From: DASQHL01 sp963843685
Lineage (GTDB): Bacteria; Chloroflexota; Dehalococcoidia; DSTF01; JACRBR01
Direction of reading: 5' to 3'
NCBI GenBank assembly: GCA_963843685.1
Contig: CAWJLO010000010.1
Span: 124,001 to 188,000, forward strand
Length of the DNA: 64,000 nt
Position 1 is the stretch's first letter. Every line of letters starts with the position of its first letter. Made by a program: the position numbers and the translations under genes. Positions 35,761 to 43,899 of the stretch are shown here, one piece after another. The notes below the pieces were generated by a model. It was not told the origin of the DNA. It was given only the letters and a program-made list of their open reading frames with translations, and did not search any database.

Positions 35761-36057
35761 TTGGTGGATCGCGTCTGCAGCGAGATCAGCTCGGTAATAC
35801 ATAAGTGGCTCACCACTCCCGGACAGCGAGCCAGCCCGAGGCGCCTGTTCGCGCTCCTCACGGCTCAGTGGGACGACACCTTCGAAGTCGCAACGCACAG
35901 CGGATCTCAGGCACAGCTACAAGCGATGGTCCGCACTCTGGAAGGAATGGCCATCGACGCTCTGGAGCGTCCGGACCACGGCTACGCGGTCCTACTCGCC
36001 GAGGAGCTCGCGCCCTGGGCTCGTCGGATCGACGCCTCTGAGCACCTGCCAGCGTGA
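35761..36057 (+). CDS. Hypothetical protein, probably 3' part of the same broken gene
   Basis: 98 residues, soluble and helical (SEISSVIHKWLTTPGQRASP, then LQAMVRTLEGMAIDALERP). There is no start signal of its own beyond a non-ATG start codon, and the upstream frame can be joined to it by single-base shifts. It overlaps the next gene by 4 bases (GTGA), which indicates that the two were co-translated when intact. No family is recognised. Confidence 0.45.
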   Translation: MVDRVCSEISSVIHKWLTTPGQRASPRRLFALLTAQWDDTFEVATHSGSQAQLQAMVRTLEGMAIDALERPDHGYAVLLAEELAPWARRIDASEHLPA

Positions 36058-36602
36058 GCGACATCTTGGCCATCTACCGAATTGGAAAGGCAGGGTTCGA
36101 ACTGGGAGACCTGCATACGTTCGAGCAGACCTTCCTCGACGTAGCTCGAATTGCAGAGATGATTGGCCAGCGTTACGAAAGCCAGCGCGGACTGCATTTG
36201 CTCGAGCGAAATGTCGCTACCGCTCGAGAGGAAAGCCCCTCGGACGCGCTGGTCAACACGGCGTTCTGGATGGTCGAGCTCTTTACTGACCACAAACGCC
36301 ATCTACGGGCATACGCGCTGTTAGTCTCTGACGCACTGTATGTCTGTGCCCGCTCGTTCTTGGAGGCAGTCGGATTTGACGAGCGCGCCGCCGAAATCGC
36401 GCGCTCGTTCTTTGAGGAACTCGGAGATCTCGCGCTCACCGCAGTGAGGTCTCTCGATGGCGACTCATTATGGAAGACGACCGACGACATGGAGCAACTC
36501 GCGCTGCTTCCACAATTCCAACGCACCGTCATCCTTCGCCGCGTCCTCGCTTCAGCGGCGTTTCATGTGGGGATAGCCACCGAACAAAGTCACGCCAGCT
36601 GA
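36054..36602 (+). CDS. Hypothetical helical protein
   Basis: 182 residues, predicted all-helical, with TPR-like spacing of hydrophobics (LAIYRIGKAGFELGDLHTFE, DVARIAEMIGQRYESQRGLH, HLRAYALLVSDALYVCARSF). It begins at a GTG overlapping the preceding stop. After the stop at 36602 another frame continues with charged, protein-like sequence (RWKPFHEDPSDRLADKRRRW) to about 36826, so the original C terminus may also be displaced. Codon use and GC differ from the neighbours, suggesting acquisition from elsewhere. No function is assigned. Confidence 0.45.
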   Translation: MSDILAIYRIGKAGFELGDLHTFEQTFLDVARIAEMIGQRYESQRGLHLLERNVATAREESPSDALVNTAFWMVELFTDHKRHLRAYALLVSDALYVCARSFLEAVGFDERAAEIARSFFEELGDLALTAVRSLDGDSLWKTTDDMEQLALLPQFQRTVILRRVLASAAFHVGIATEQSHAS

Positions 36603-37069
36603 AGGACGAGCGGTGGAAGCCGTTCCACGAAGATCCCAGTGACCGCCTCGCAGACAAGCGACGCCGCTGGCAGGAAGAGCTGAGCGGTGGTGCCGAGTCT
36701 TTACTTCCGCGGAGCACCTCGGCGAACCTGATCGATGAACCAACGGGCATTGTCGAACGAGTGGAAGCGCAGAGCGGCTGGTCCTCAACCGCGATTGACT
36801 CCCTCGCCCCGGGCCCAATCACCTAACACCCCTCGCGCGCTCTGTGTCGCGCCCGTCACCCGCCGCATCACCTCCACCCCCGCCTCCCCGTGCTCCTCCC
36901 GCAGCAAGTGCACCAGCCGCACCCGCGCCCCGTAGCAGCACTCCATCGACCGCTGGCGTCCCGGCTGCCAGCACGTCAGAAAGGCTGCCCGCCGCCCCGC
37001 CGGTCACTAGCATGATCAAGCGCGCCCGCGCTGGCCATCCGGGAACTGCGCAGACATGGATCAAACGTC
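36603..37069. other. 467-base gap with a remnant of the oxidase 3' end
   Basis: No intact gene. From about 36840 to 36960 the sequence aligns by eye with the 3' end of the FAD-linked oxidase gene at 39015-39125 (GCATCACCTCCACCCCCGCC, then CGTGCTCCTCCCGCAGCA), with many differences. From 36990 to 37069 it matches the leader upstream of the intact SRPBCC gene at 38490-38564. This is the worn left edge of the tandem duplication. Confidence 0.55.
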
Positions 37070-37504
37070 ATGCCGCTCTATCGCTCGAATCGGCGTCGCC
37101 CTTATCTCCCAGCGAGTCAGGGACGTGCTCACCGACTTCGAGCGGTATCACGAGTGGAACCCCCAGATCCCCAGCATCTCAGGACGCGTCGAATTGGGCG
37201 AGAACGTGCGACTCAAGCTGCAGCTGCCCGGCAGGCCCGCGATGAACCTCGTCGCGCAACTGAGCACGGTCGAACCGAACAGGCTGCTGAAGTGGCACGG
37301 GCACGTCCTGGCTCCGTGATTCTTCCGGGGCGAACGCATCTTCTCGATCGAGCCGTCGGACGCCGGGAAAGGTCCTCGTCACGCACGCCGAGGACGTGCG
37401 AGGCCTCATGTCGCCGGTCTTCGCGTTGGCGATGGGCGGCCGCAGACGGCCAGTCACAAGGCTCTCAACGAAGCGCTCCGCGCACGTTGTGAGACCAACG
37501 ACTA
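37070..37504 (+). pseudogene. SRPBCC family pseudogene (decayed copy)
   Basis: Copy of the intact gene at 38565. ATG 37070 and MPLYRS are kept, but small indels garble codons 7-22. From RDVLTDFERYHEWNPQIPSI to LLKWHGHVLAP the frame matches, then a Trp codon has become TGA (37317-37319) and a base is inserted near 37370 (GGGAAAGG against GGCAAGG). Nonsense plus indels plus substitutions mark real decay rather than read error. It ends in the same CTAA that carries the oxidase stop on the other strand. Confidence 0.85.
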
Positions 37505-38333
37505 ACGACCCAACCCCAGCGCCCCCCGCACCCGCCCCATCACCTCCACCCCCGCCTCCCCGTGCTCCTCCCGCAGCAGGTGCGCCAGCCGCACCCCCGC
37601 CCCGTGGCAGTACTCCATCGATCCGCCCGCCGCGATCGCCATCCGCAGCACCGCGTCCACCGCCCGCGCCATCCGCGCCTGCGCCTCATCGCCCGTCGCG
37701 ACCAGCACCAGCGAGAACAGCCCCGCGTGCACCCACAGCCCCGTCTCCACCACGTCCACGCCCTGCTCCGCGCACGTCGCCAGCGCCCGCGTCCGGTACT
37801 CCAGCACCGCCGACACCGGCAGCGAGACGTGCACGTAGTCGAAGCATCGCCCTGCTACCGGCCACGGTTGCCCGCCATCTGCCCGCGCCGTCGCTCCGCG
37901 AACCGTTCCGCGGCACGGGCCGCTCCGACCAGAACGCCTCCACCTCGTCCTGCTCGATCGCCGTCCCCCCGCCCGCCGCGCAGATCGCCGAAGCCCGCGA
38001 CGTCAGCGCCGCCACCTCCTCGCGCAGCCCCAGGAACCCGAGGTACAGCGTCGGCTCCTGCGCCTCCCAAGCCCGAGCCACCGCCGTCGCCACCTTCAGG
38101 CGGGGACGGCCGCTGCGGCGAAGTCAGCACCGCCGGATCCAGCCCGATGCGCCTGCAACCGCCACATCGCCTCGATCCAGCTTCGAACGACCCAAACCGA
38201 AACCCGAAACGCACGCTGACTCCGGGATCGGGAACGCCCGCACCGCCGCCGCCGTGATCACGCCCACACTCCCCTCGGCCCGATGAACAGGTGGTTAGTC
38301 GATCCCGTCGAGTGCGGTTGCGCCGGCCGCGTC
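37502..38333 (-). pseudogene. FAD-linked oxidase C-terminal pseudogene (decayed copy)
   Basis: Reads on the minus strand as fragments of the oxidase at 38999-40398. 37502-37834 gives the C terminus (YVHVSLPVSAVLEYRTRALA to RVRGALGLGR). 37860-38093 gives the middle (ATAVARAWEAQEPTLYLGFL to EAFWSERPVP). About 38200-38330 gives parts of RFGFRFGSFEAG. At least three frame changes separate them, and the FAD-binding N-terminal domain is absent. It is useful for reconstructing the active copy, because it keeps the junction that the active copy has lost. Confidence 0.8.
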
Positions 38334-38564
38334 CGCAGCACCGTCCGTCCACACCCTCGCCTTCCCGTGCTCCTCCCGCAGTAGGTGCGGCCGCGACAGC
38401 ACCGCGTCCATCCCCCCGCGACATCCGCGGCTGCTCGCCCGCTTTGGCCACACTGGTCGAGAAACGAGTTGCCCCACCGCCCCGCCCGTCACTAGCATGA
38501 GTCCTCAAGCGCGCCCCGTCGCCGCGCCATCCCGGGCAACTGCGCGTAGACAGGATCAAACGAC

Positions 38565-39002
38565 ATGCCGCTCTATCGCTCTGAATTCGCCGTCGCCGCT
38601 CCACCCGAGCGAGTCTGGGACGTGCTCACCGACTTCGAGCGGTATCACGAGTGGAATCCCCAGATCCCCAGCATCACTGGACGCGTCGAATTGGGCGAGA
38701 ACGTCCGACTCAAGCTGCAGCTGCCCGGCAGGCCCGCGATGAACCTCGTCGCGCAACTGAGCACGGTCGAACCGAACAGGCTGCTGAAGTGGCACGGGCA
38801 CGTCCTGGCTCCCTGGTTCTTCCGGGGCGAACGCATCTTCTCGATCGAGCCGTCGGACGCGGGCAAGGTCATCGTCACGCACGCCGAGGACGTGCGAGGC
38901 CTCATGTCGCCGGTCTTCGCGTTGGCGATGGGCGGCCCGCAGACAGCCAGTCACAAGGCTCTCAACGAAGCCCTCCGCGAACGTTGTGAGACCAACGACT
39001 AA
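38565..39002 (+). CDS. SRPBCC family protein (START/polyketide-cyclase fold)
   Basis: 145 residues covering one complete helix-grip domain: SEFAVAAPPERVWDVLTDFE, then YHEWNPQIPSITG and LGENVRLKLQLPGRPAMNL strands, a KWHGHVLAPWFFRGERIF segment and a C-terminal amphipathic helix. Such proteins bind hydrophobic ligands. The Trp-Asn-Pro motif resembles the SRPBCC polyketide cyclase group. No catalytic assignment is possible. It converges with the oxidase gene, sharing the CTAA that holds both stops. Confidence 0.85.
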   Translation: MPLYRSEFAVAAPPERVWDVLTDFERYHEWNPQIPSITGRVELGENVRLKLQLPGRPAMNLVAQLSTVEPNRLLKWHGHVLAPWFFRGERIFSIEPSDAGKVIVTHAEDVRGLMSPVFALAMGGPQTASHKALNEALRERCETND

Positions 39003-40398
39003 CGACCCAACCCCAGCGCCCCCCGCACCCGCCCCATCACCTCCACCCCCGCCTCCCCGTGCTCCTCCCGCAGCAGGTGCGCCAGCCGCACCCCCGCCCC
39101 GTGGCAGTACTCCATCGATCCGCCCGCCGCGATCGCCATCCGCAGCACCGCGTCCACCGCCCGCGCCATCCGCGCCTGCGCCTCCTCGCCCGTCGCCACC
39201 AGCACCAGCGAGAACAGCCCCGCGTGCACCCACAGCCCCGTCTCCACCACGTCCACGCCCTGCTCCGCGCACGTCGCCAGCGCCCGCGTCCGGTACTCCA
39301 GCACCGCCGACACCGGCAGCGACACGTGCACGTAGTCGAAGCATCGCCCCGCCCCCGGCCACGCGTTCCCCGCCATCTGCCCGCGCCGTCGCTCCGCGAA
39401 CCGGTCCGCCGGCACGTGCCGCTCCGACCAGAACTCCTCCACCTCGTCCTGCTCGATCGCCGTCCCCCCGCCCGCCACGCAGATCGCCGAAGCCCGCGAC
39501 GTCAGCGCCGCCACCTCCTCGCGCAGCCCCAGGAACCCGAGGTACAGCGTCGGCTCCTGCGCCTCCCACCAGCCGAGCCACCGCCGTCGCCACCTTCAGG
39601 CGGGGACGGCCGCTCGCCGAAGTCGAGCACCGCCGGCTCCAGCCCGATGCGCCGCATCGCCAGCAGCGCCTCGAATCCAGCTTCGAACGACCCAAACCGA
39701 AACCCGAAACGCACGCTCGACTCCGGGATCGGGAACGCCCGCACCGCCGCCGCCGTGATCACGCCCACGCTCCCCTCGGCGCCGATAAAGAGGTGGTTCA
39801 GGTCGATCCCCGTCGAGTGCGGCTGCGCCGGCCGCGTCCGCAGCACCGTCCCGTCCCACAGCACCGCCTCGACCGCCAGCACCTGCTGCCCCATGCTCCC
39901 GTACTTCCCGCCCAGGAACCCCAGCCCGTTCGTCGAGATCGTCCCGCCGATCGTCGCGATCCCCACCGTCCACGGGTCGTGCCCCAGCGTCAGCCCGAGC
40001 GGCGCCAGCTCCTCGTTCACGTCCGAAAGCACCGCCCCCGCTTCCGCCCAGACCCAACCCGAAACCGCGTCGATCTCCCGCACCCGCTTCATCGACCGCA
40101 AGTCCAGCACGATCCCCGCCGACGTCGACCGCGCCCCGCCCATCAGCCCCGTCCCGCCCCCGCGCGCCACGATCGCCACCCCGCGCTCCCCCGCCACCCG
40201 CACCGCCGCCGCCACCTCCTCCGTCGTCGTCGCCCGCACCACCGCGATCGGCATCACCCCCGGCGCCACAGCATCATCAAACCCCCGAGACCCCCCGAGC
40301 GCGTCGAACATCACGTCCTCGCGCACCTCCTCATCCACGATCACCACCCCCGCCGGCAACACCCCCCGCAGCGCCTCAACGACGTCACCATCACTCAT
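38999..40398 (-). CDS. FAD-linked oxidase (glycolate/D-lactate dehydrogenase type), frameshifted
   Basis: The N-terminal part from ATG 40398 (GGAGGG upstream) contains the PP-loop FAD-binding domain: VVRATTTEEVAAAVRVAGER, then VARGGGTGLMGGARS (78-91), TVGIATIGGTISTNG and LFIGAEGSVGVIT. After ERPSPPEG near 39610 the frame is lost. The decayed copy shows the missing link (GRPRLKVATAVARAWEAQEP), which here lies in a second frame. The C-terminal domain resumes in a third frame from about 39565 (PTLYLGFLGLREEVAALTSR to RVRGALGLGR). The intact product would be about 465 residues, a GlcD-like 2-hydroxyacid oxidoreductase. Confidence 0.75.
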
Positions 40399-40423
40399 CG
40401 CATCCCTCCACGCCGCTCGACGT

Positions 40424-40449
40424 AGGGGCGGCCCTGCGTGGCCGCCCTC
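40424..40449. repeat. Hairpin repeat, GTAGGGGCG-type
   Basis: GGGCGGCC (40426-40433) and GGCCGCCC (40440-40447) form a perfect 8-bp stem around CTGCGT, preceded by CGTAG. Short GC-rich hairpins beginning GTAGGGGCG are a familiar type of dispersed intergenic repeat in several phyla. Dispersal in this genome cannot be tested from one window. Confidence 0.5.
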
Positions 40450-40500
40450 CCCGACGCTCACCCGGCAGCATCGTCATCATGCACATGCCCGGCACGATCT

Positions 40501-40528
40501 CCCCTCTCCACACACCTGTGGAGAGGGG
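40501..40528. repeat. Hairpin repeat, CCCCTCTCC...GGAGAGGGG type
   Basis: CCCCTCTCCACA (40501-40512) and TGTGGAGAGGGG (40517-40528) form a perfect 12-bp stem with a CACC loop, followed by CCGGGGGTGAGG. This hairpin with the trailing CCGGGGGTGAGG is, from general knowledge, a very common dispersed intergenic repeat in GC-rich bacteria. It could also end transcription of the oxidase or methyltransferase gene region. Confidence 0.6.
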
Positions 40529-40584
40529 CCGGGGGTGAGGAGCGCACCCCGCCCTGCGTCATCGGCGGATGAGCGAACTCATTC

Positions 40585-40797
40585 TGTGTCTCCGTGGATT
40601 GTCCGCCCCTGCTCCGCGCACACATCACATCGGCGTCCATCGGCGACATCGGCGGACAACCCAACCAACCCTTCCTGTGTCCTCTGTGGATCGTCCGCCC
40701 CTGCTCCGCGCACACATCACATCGGCGTCCATCGGCGACATCGGCGGACAACCCAACCAACCCTTCTGTGTCCTCTGTGGATCGTCCGCCCCTAACG
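40585..40797. repeat. 91-base direct repeat, two full copies and one partial
   Basis: Copies at 40585-40675, 40676-40766 and 40767-40797 (partial). The unit begins TGTGTCCTCTGTGGATCGTC, continues through ACATCGGCGTCCATCGGCGA and ends ACCCAACCAACCCTTC. Full copies differ at only a few positions, so amplification is recent. On the minus strand it contains CCACAGAGGACACAGA, a motif seen in dispersed repeats of many bacteria. The copies abut with no unique spacer, so this is not CRISPR. The partial copy runs into the methyltransferase stop. Confidence 0.85.
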
Positions 40798-41581
40798 ACC
40801 AACCACCCTACCGACCACCCGCGTGAACCCCAGCACCCGTCCCCCGTCCACCCGCAGCATCTCCGTCTCCCGTCGTCCCTGCTCCGCGCGAGGCCCCGCC
40901 GGCTGCTCGTCGCGGAACGCGTTCCACGCCAGCCACGACCTCCCAGCCGCCCGGCGCCATGTCCGCCACCTCCACCGTCACCGCCCCGCTCTCCTCCCAG
41001 TGCCGCCGCCACCACGCCGGCGAGTGGAACGACGAGAACTCCGCCTCCCAGTACGGCCGCAGGTGCTCCGGCACGCCCTCCGTCAGCTCCGACCGCACCC
41101 CCGGCACCACGATCCCCATCTGCCCGCCCGGCCGCACGAACCGCGCCGCGTACGCAAGGTACAGGTCGTCCGTCCCGAAATAGTGGTACGCGTCCAGGCT
41201 CACCATCGCGTCGAAGAAACCGTGCGCGTACGGCAGCGCGTGCGCCTCCGCGTACACCGGCAACACGCGCGCCTCCTCCCCCGCCTCGACGACGCGCTTC
41301 CAGTTCTCCGACGGCCGGATCCACAGGTCCGTCGCGAACACCGTCACGCCGAACTCGCGCGCCAGGAAGATGCTGCTCGCCGCCATCCCGCAGCCCAGGT
41401 CCAGCACCCGCATCCCCGGCCGCAGCTCCATCACCTCGCACAGCGACTCCGCCAGCCACAGCACGTTCGGCCCCATCGCCGTCGCCAGCATCCACTCCGG
41501 CGCGTACCCCGCCGACCGCGGATACCGCGCCGGCGTCGCCAGCTCCCCCCGCACCTCGGCCCCCTCGCGCTTCCCGAACAT
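40792..41581 (-). CDS. SAM-dependent methyltransferase, frameshifted near the C terminus
   Basis: From ATG 41581, a class I methyltransferase: motif I VLDLGCGMAASS (59-70), acidic loop TVFATDLW, VSLDAYHYFGTDDLYL and FVRPGGQMGIVVPG. After PGGWEVV (near 40945) the initial frame becomes Gly/Arg-rich. An adjacent frame reads SWLAWNAFRDEQPAGPRAEQ, then TEMLRVDGGRVLGFTRVVG, and stops at 40792, a natural ending. The intact protein would be about 262 residues. The substrate is unknown. Its 3' end abuts the 91-base repeat array. Confidence 0.78.
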
Positions 41582-41794
41582 GCCGCAACTATAGCCGCCC
41601 GAACCAACACCGCCGGCGGCCGGTGCTCACACCAAACACTTGGAGATCACGATGCCGCTGTCGTACCATCGCACCATCGTGAGCTGGCCGAGGCTCGGCG
41701 CGTCCACACCGCCCGCCCCGCCGCAAAGCGAATCTGACTTGACGATAACGCCAGCATCGAACGGATCCTAACCGAACCACTAAGGAGGCCCGCG

Positions 41795-42073
41795 ATCAAT
41801 AAAACAGCCGCCGAACCAACCACCGCCATCGAGATCAGCGTCACGGAGGAGCTCTTCCCCCGCTACGACCCCCTCCACGGCACCCCGGACCCCATGGTGC
41901 GCCGCTTGCTCACGCTGTGGCTCCCGGACGGCTCCGCCCGCTTCGAACAGACCGACTACGGCCACCCGGGCAGATTCAACCCGTGGGAGCCCCGCGGCAT
42001 CGATCCCGCGTTGCAGCTGCGCCTGAACACCCTCCAGGCGGTCTGCGATGCACTGACGCCGCTGTTGGTCTGA
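41795..42073 (+). CDS. Small hypothetical protein with no conventional start codon (possible AUC start)
   Basis: An open frame encoding NKTAAEPTTAIEISVTEELF, then YDPLHGTPDPMVRRLLTLWL, a RFEQTDYGHPGRFNPWEPRG segment and LQLRLNTLQAVCDALTPLLV. Composition is protein-like and codon-biased. AAGGAGG (41782-41788) stands 6 bases before ATC 41795, exactly where a start codon should be, but no ATG, GTG or TTG is near; the first ATG is at 41893. Either AUC initiates or the base is an error for ATG. With ATC it has 92 codons plus stop, else about 59. It converges with the ABC exporter. The family is unrecognised. Confidence 0.55.
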   Translation: MNKTAAEPTTAIEISVTEELFPRYDPLHGTPDPMVRRLLTLWLPDGSARFEQTDYGHPGRFNPWEPRGIDPALQLRLNTLQAVCDALTPLLV

Positions 42074-42075
42074 GG

Positions 42076-43899
42076 CTACGCCGCTGGCCCGTCCGTCCGC
42101 GCGACGGCGTCCGCCGGCACCTCGCGCTGCTGCAGCAGCCACAGCCGGAAGTACCGCCCGCGCAGCGCCAGCAGCTCGTCGTGCGAGCCCTGCTCCACGA
42201 TCTCGCCGTGGTGCATGACGATGATCCGGTCGGCCCCCCGCACCGTCGCCAGCCGGTGCGCGATGATGATGCTCGTCCGGCGCGCCGTCAGCCGCTCCAG
42301 GCTGTCCTGGATCAGCGCCTCCGTCTCGGAATCGATGTTCGCCGTCGCCTCGTCCAGCACTAGCATCACCTCCGGGTCAAAGGCGACCGAGCGCGCGAAC
42401 GCGAGCAGTTGCTTCTGTCCCGTGCTGAGGTTCGCGCCCCGCTCGACCAGCTTGTGCTGGTACCCGTCCGGCAGCTCGTCGATGAACCGATCCGCGCCGA
42501 CGAGACGCGCCGCGTTGCGCACCTGCGCCGTGGAGATTGTCTCGTCGCGCAGCCGGATGTTCTCCTCGATCGTGCCGCTGAAGATGAACGGATCCTGCAG
42601 CACAAGGCCGATGTGACGGCGCACCTGCTTCTGCTGCGCCTTGGCGATGTCCACGCCATCGAGCAGGATGCGGCCCTGCTGGATGTCGTAGAAGCGGAGC
42701 AGCAGGTTGATCAGGCTGGTCTTGCCGGCACCCGTCGCGCCTACGAACGCGATCCGCTGACCCGGTTCGATGCGGAAGCTGACGTCCTTGAGGACCCACG
42801 TACCGGGCGTGTAGGCGAACCACACGCGCTCGAACTCGACGGCACCTTCGATCTTTGCCGGCAGCGACAGCGCCGAATCGTCGTCTTGCACGCCCTCAGG
42901 CTCGTCGAGCAGCGTAAAGATGCGCTCCAGCGAGGCCATCGCCTGCTGCAGGATGTTGAACCGGTCCGCGATCTCCCGCACGGGGTTGTAGTACATCGTG
43001 ACCAGTTGCAGGAACGCAACGAGCTCGCCGATGGAGAGCGACTCGTGCAGAACGAACTGCCCACCGACGACGATGACGATGCCCGTCGTGATCGCGCTCA
43101 CCATCGCCACTACCGGCTCAAACAGTCCGAACGAGTGAACAATCTCCAGATTCGCGTCGAGCAGGCGGGCGTTGTGCTCGCGGAACTCCTCATTATCGCG
43201 CTTCTGCCTGCCGAACAGCTGGACGAGCAGCATGCCACTGAGGTGCTCCGCCGTGAACGCGTTCAGGCGCGCGACGTGGAAGCGCTGCTTGCGGAACGCA
43301 TTGCGCATGACGACCGCGAACCACCGCATGATGACGGCGAGGACAGGCATGATGGCGAGCGTAATCAGCGCCAGCTTCCAGCTGTAATAGAACAGTGCGC
43401 CGGCCACACCGAAAACGAGGAACAGGTCGGCGATAATCGTGATCGCGCCAGCGGTGAGCAGTTGGTCGAGTGAATAGATGTCGTTCGTCAGCCGTGTGAC
43501 GAGGCGCCCGACCGGGTTCGCGTCGAAGAACGCGATGGACATCCGTTGCAGATGGCGGAACATGCGCAGGCGCAGGTCGTTCATCACCTTCTGCGACACC
43601 GTCACCATGATGAGCGACTGCGCGTAGCGGAAGGCGAAGACGAGCGTGAGGACCAGCAGGTAGAGGACGACAATCAACCACAGGCCGCTGGTCGAACGTT
43701 TCGCTATGTCGCGGTCGATCGCCTGCTGCACCAAGACGGGCTGCGAGAGCATGAGGCCGGTTGTGGCGAGTAGAAGCAGGAGCGCCAGCACCACGCGCCA
43801 CGCATACGGGCGCATGTACGGGAGAAACCGCCCCATCAGGCGGGAATCGTACGCCTTGCCGATCGCGTCGTCCTCTTCGTTGTAGCCCGAAATGGTCAT
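42076..43899 (-). CDS. ABC exporter half-transporter (MsbA/LmrA type)
   Basis: 607 residues: six-helix membrane domain (about 30-310), then an ATPase domain with Walker A GATGAGKTS (387-395), Q-loop LVLQDPFIFSG, signature LSTGQKQ, Walker B VMLVLDEATAN and the switch His in IIIAHRLATVRGAD. It exports lipids, drugs or peptides; the substrate is unknown. It follows the second exporter with a 4-base overlap (43896-43899), so the two probably form a heterodimer. Its Walker B Glu is present (LDEAT), marking the consensus site. Confidence 0.93.
   Translation of the reverse strand: MTISGYNEEDDAIGKAYDSRLMGRFLPYMRPYAWRVVLALLLLLATTGLMLSQPVLVQQAIDRDIAKRSTSGLWLIVVLYLLVLTLVFAFRYAQSLIMVTVSQKVMNDLRLRMFRHLQRMSIAFFDANPVGRLVTRLTNDIYSLDQLLTAGAITIIADLFLVFGVAGALFYYSWKLALITLAIMPVLAVIMRWFAVVMRNAFRKQRFHVARLNAFTAEHLSGMLLVQLFGRQKRDNEEFREHNARLLDANLEIVHSFGLFEPVVAMVSAITTGIVIVVGGQFVLHESLSIGELVAFLQLVTMYYNPVREIADRFNILQQAMASLERIFTLLDEPEGVQDDDSALSLPAKIEGAVEFERVWFAYTPGTWVLKDVSFRIEPGQRIAFVGATGAGKTSLINLLLRFYDIQQGRILLDGVDIAKAQQKQVRRHIGLVLQDPFIFSGTIEENIRLRDETISTAQVRNAARLVGADRFIDELPDGYQHKLVERGANLSTGQKQLLAFARSVAFDPEVMLVLDEATANIDSETEALIQDSLERLTARRTSIIIAHRLATVRGADRIIVMHHGEIVEQGSHDELLALRGRYFRLWLLQQREVPADAVARTDGPAA

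Larger units (their letters stand above)
36840..39840. repeat. Tandem duplication of about 1.5 kb, first unit decayed
   Basis: Unit 1 (about 36840-38335) and unit 2 (about 38336-39840) align at a constant offset of about 1500 bases across an oxidase 3' remnant, an SRPBCC gene (plus strand) and the 3' two thirds of an FAD-linked oxidase gene (minus strand). Long stretches are identical, such as the region around 37200-37310 and 38700-38810. Unit 1 has a nonsense change, substitutions and several indels; unit 2 retains an intact SRPBCC frame. Ends are approximate. Confidence 0.8.
40402..40791. other. 390-base gap composed largely of repeats
   Basis: Open frames here on both strands are repeat translations rather than genes. 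The segment contains, left to right, a GGGCGGCC hairpin, a CCCCTCTCCACA hairpin and two and a third copies of a 91-base direct repeat, each listed separately. No promoter or coding signal was seen. Confidence 0.7.

Noticed and set aside
38986..40795. Long plus-strand open frames of 479 and 578 codons
   Set aside because: Antisense to the oxidase gene and then running through the 91-base repeats; Pro/Arg/Ser/His-rich translation without protein character.
40585..40797. CRISPR array
   Set aside because: The repeats are 91 bases long and directly abutting with no variable spacers; no cas genes are in the window.
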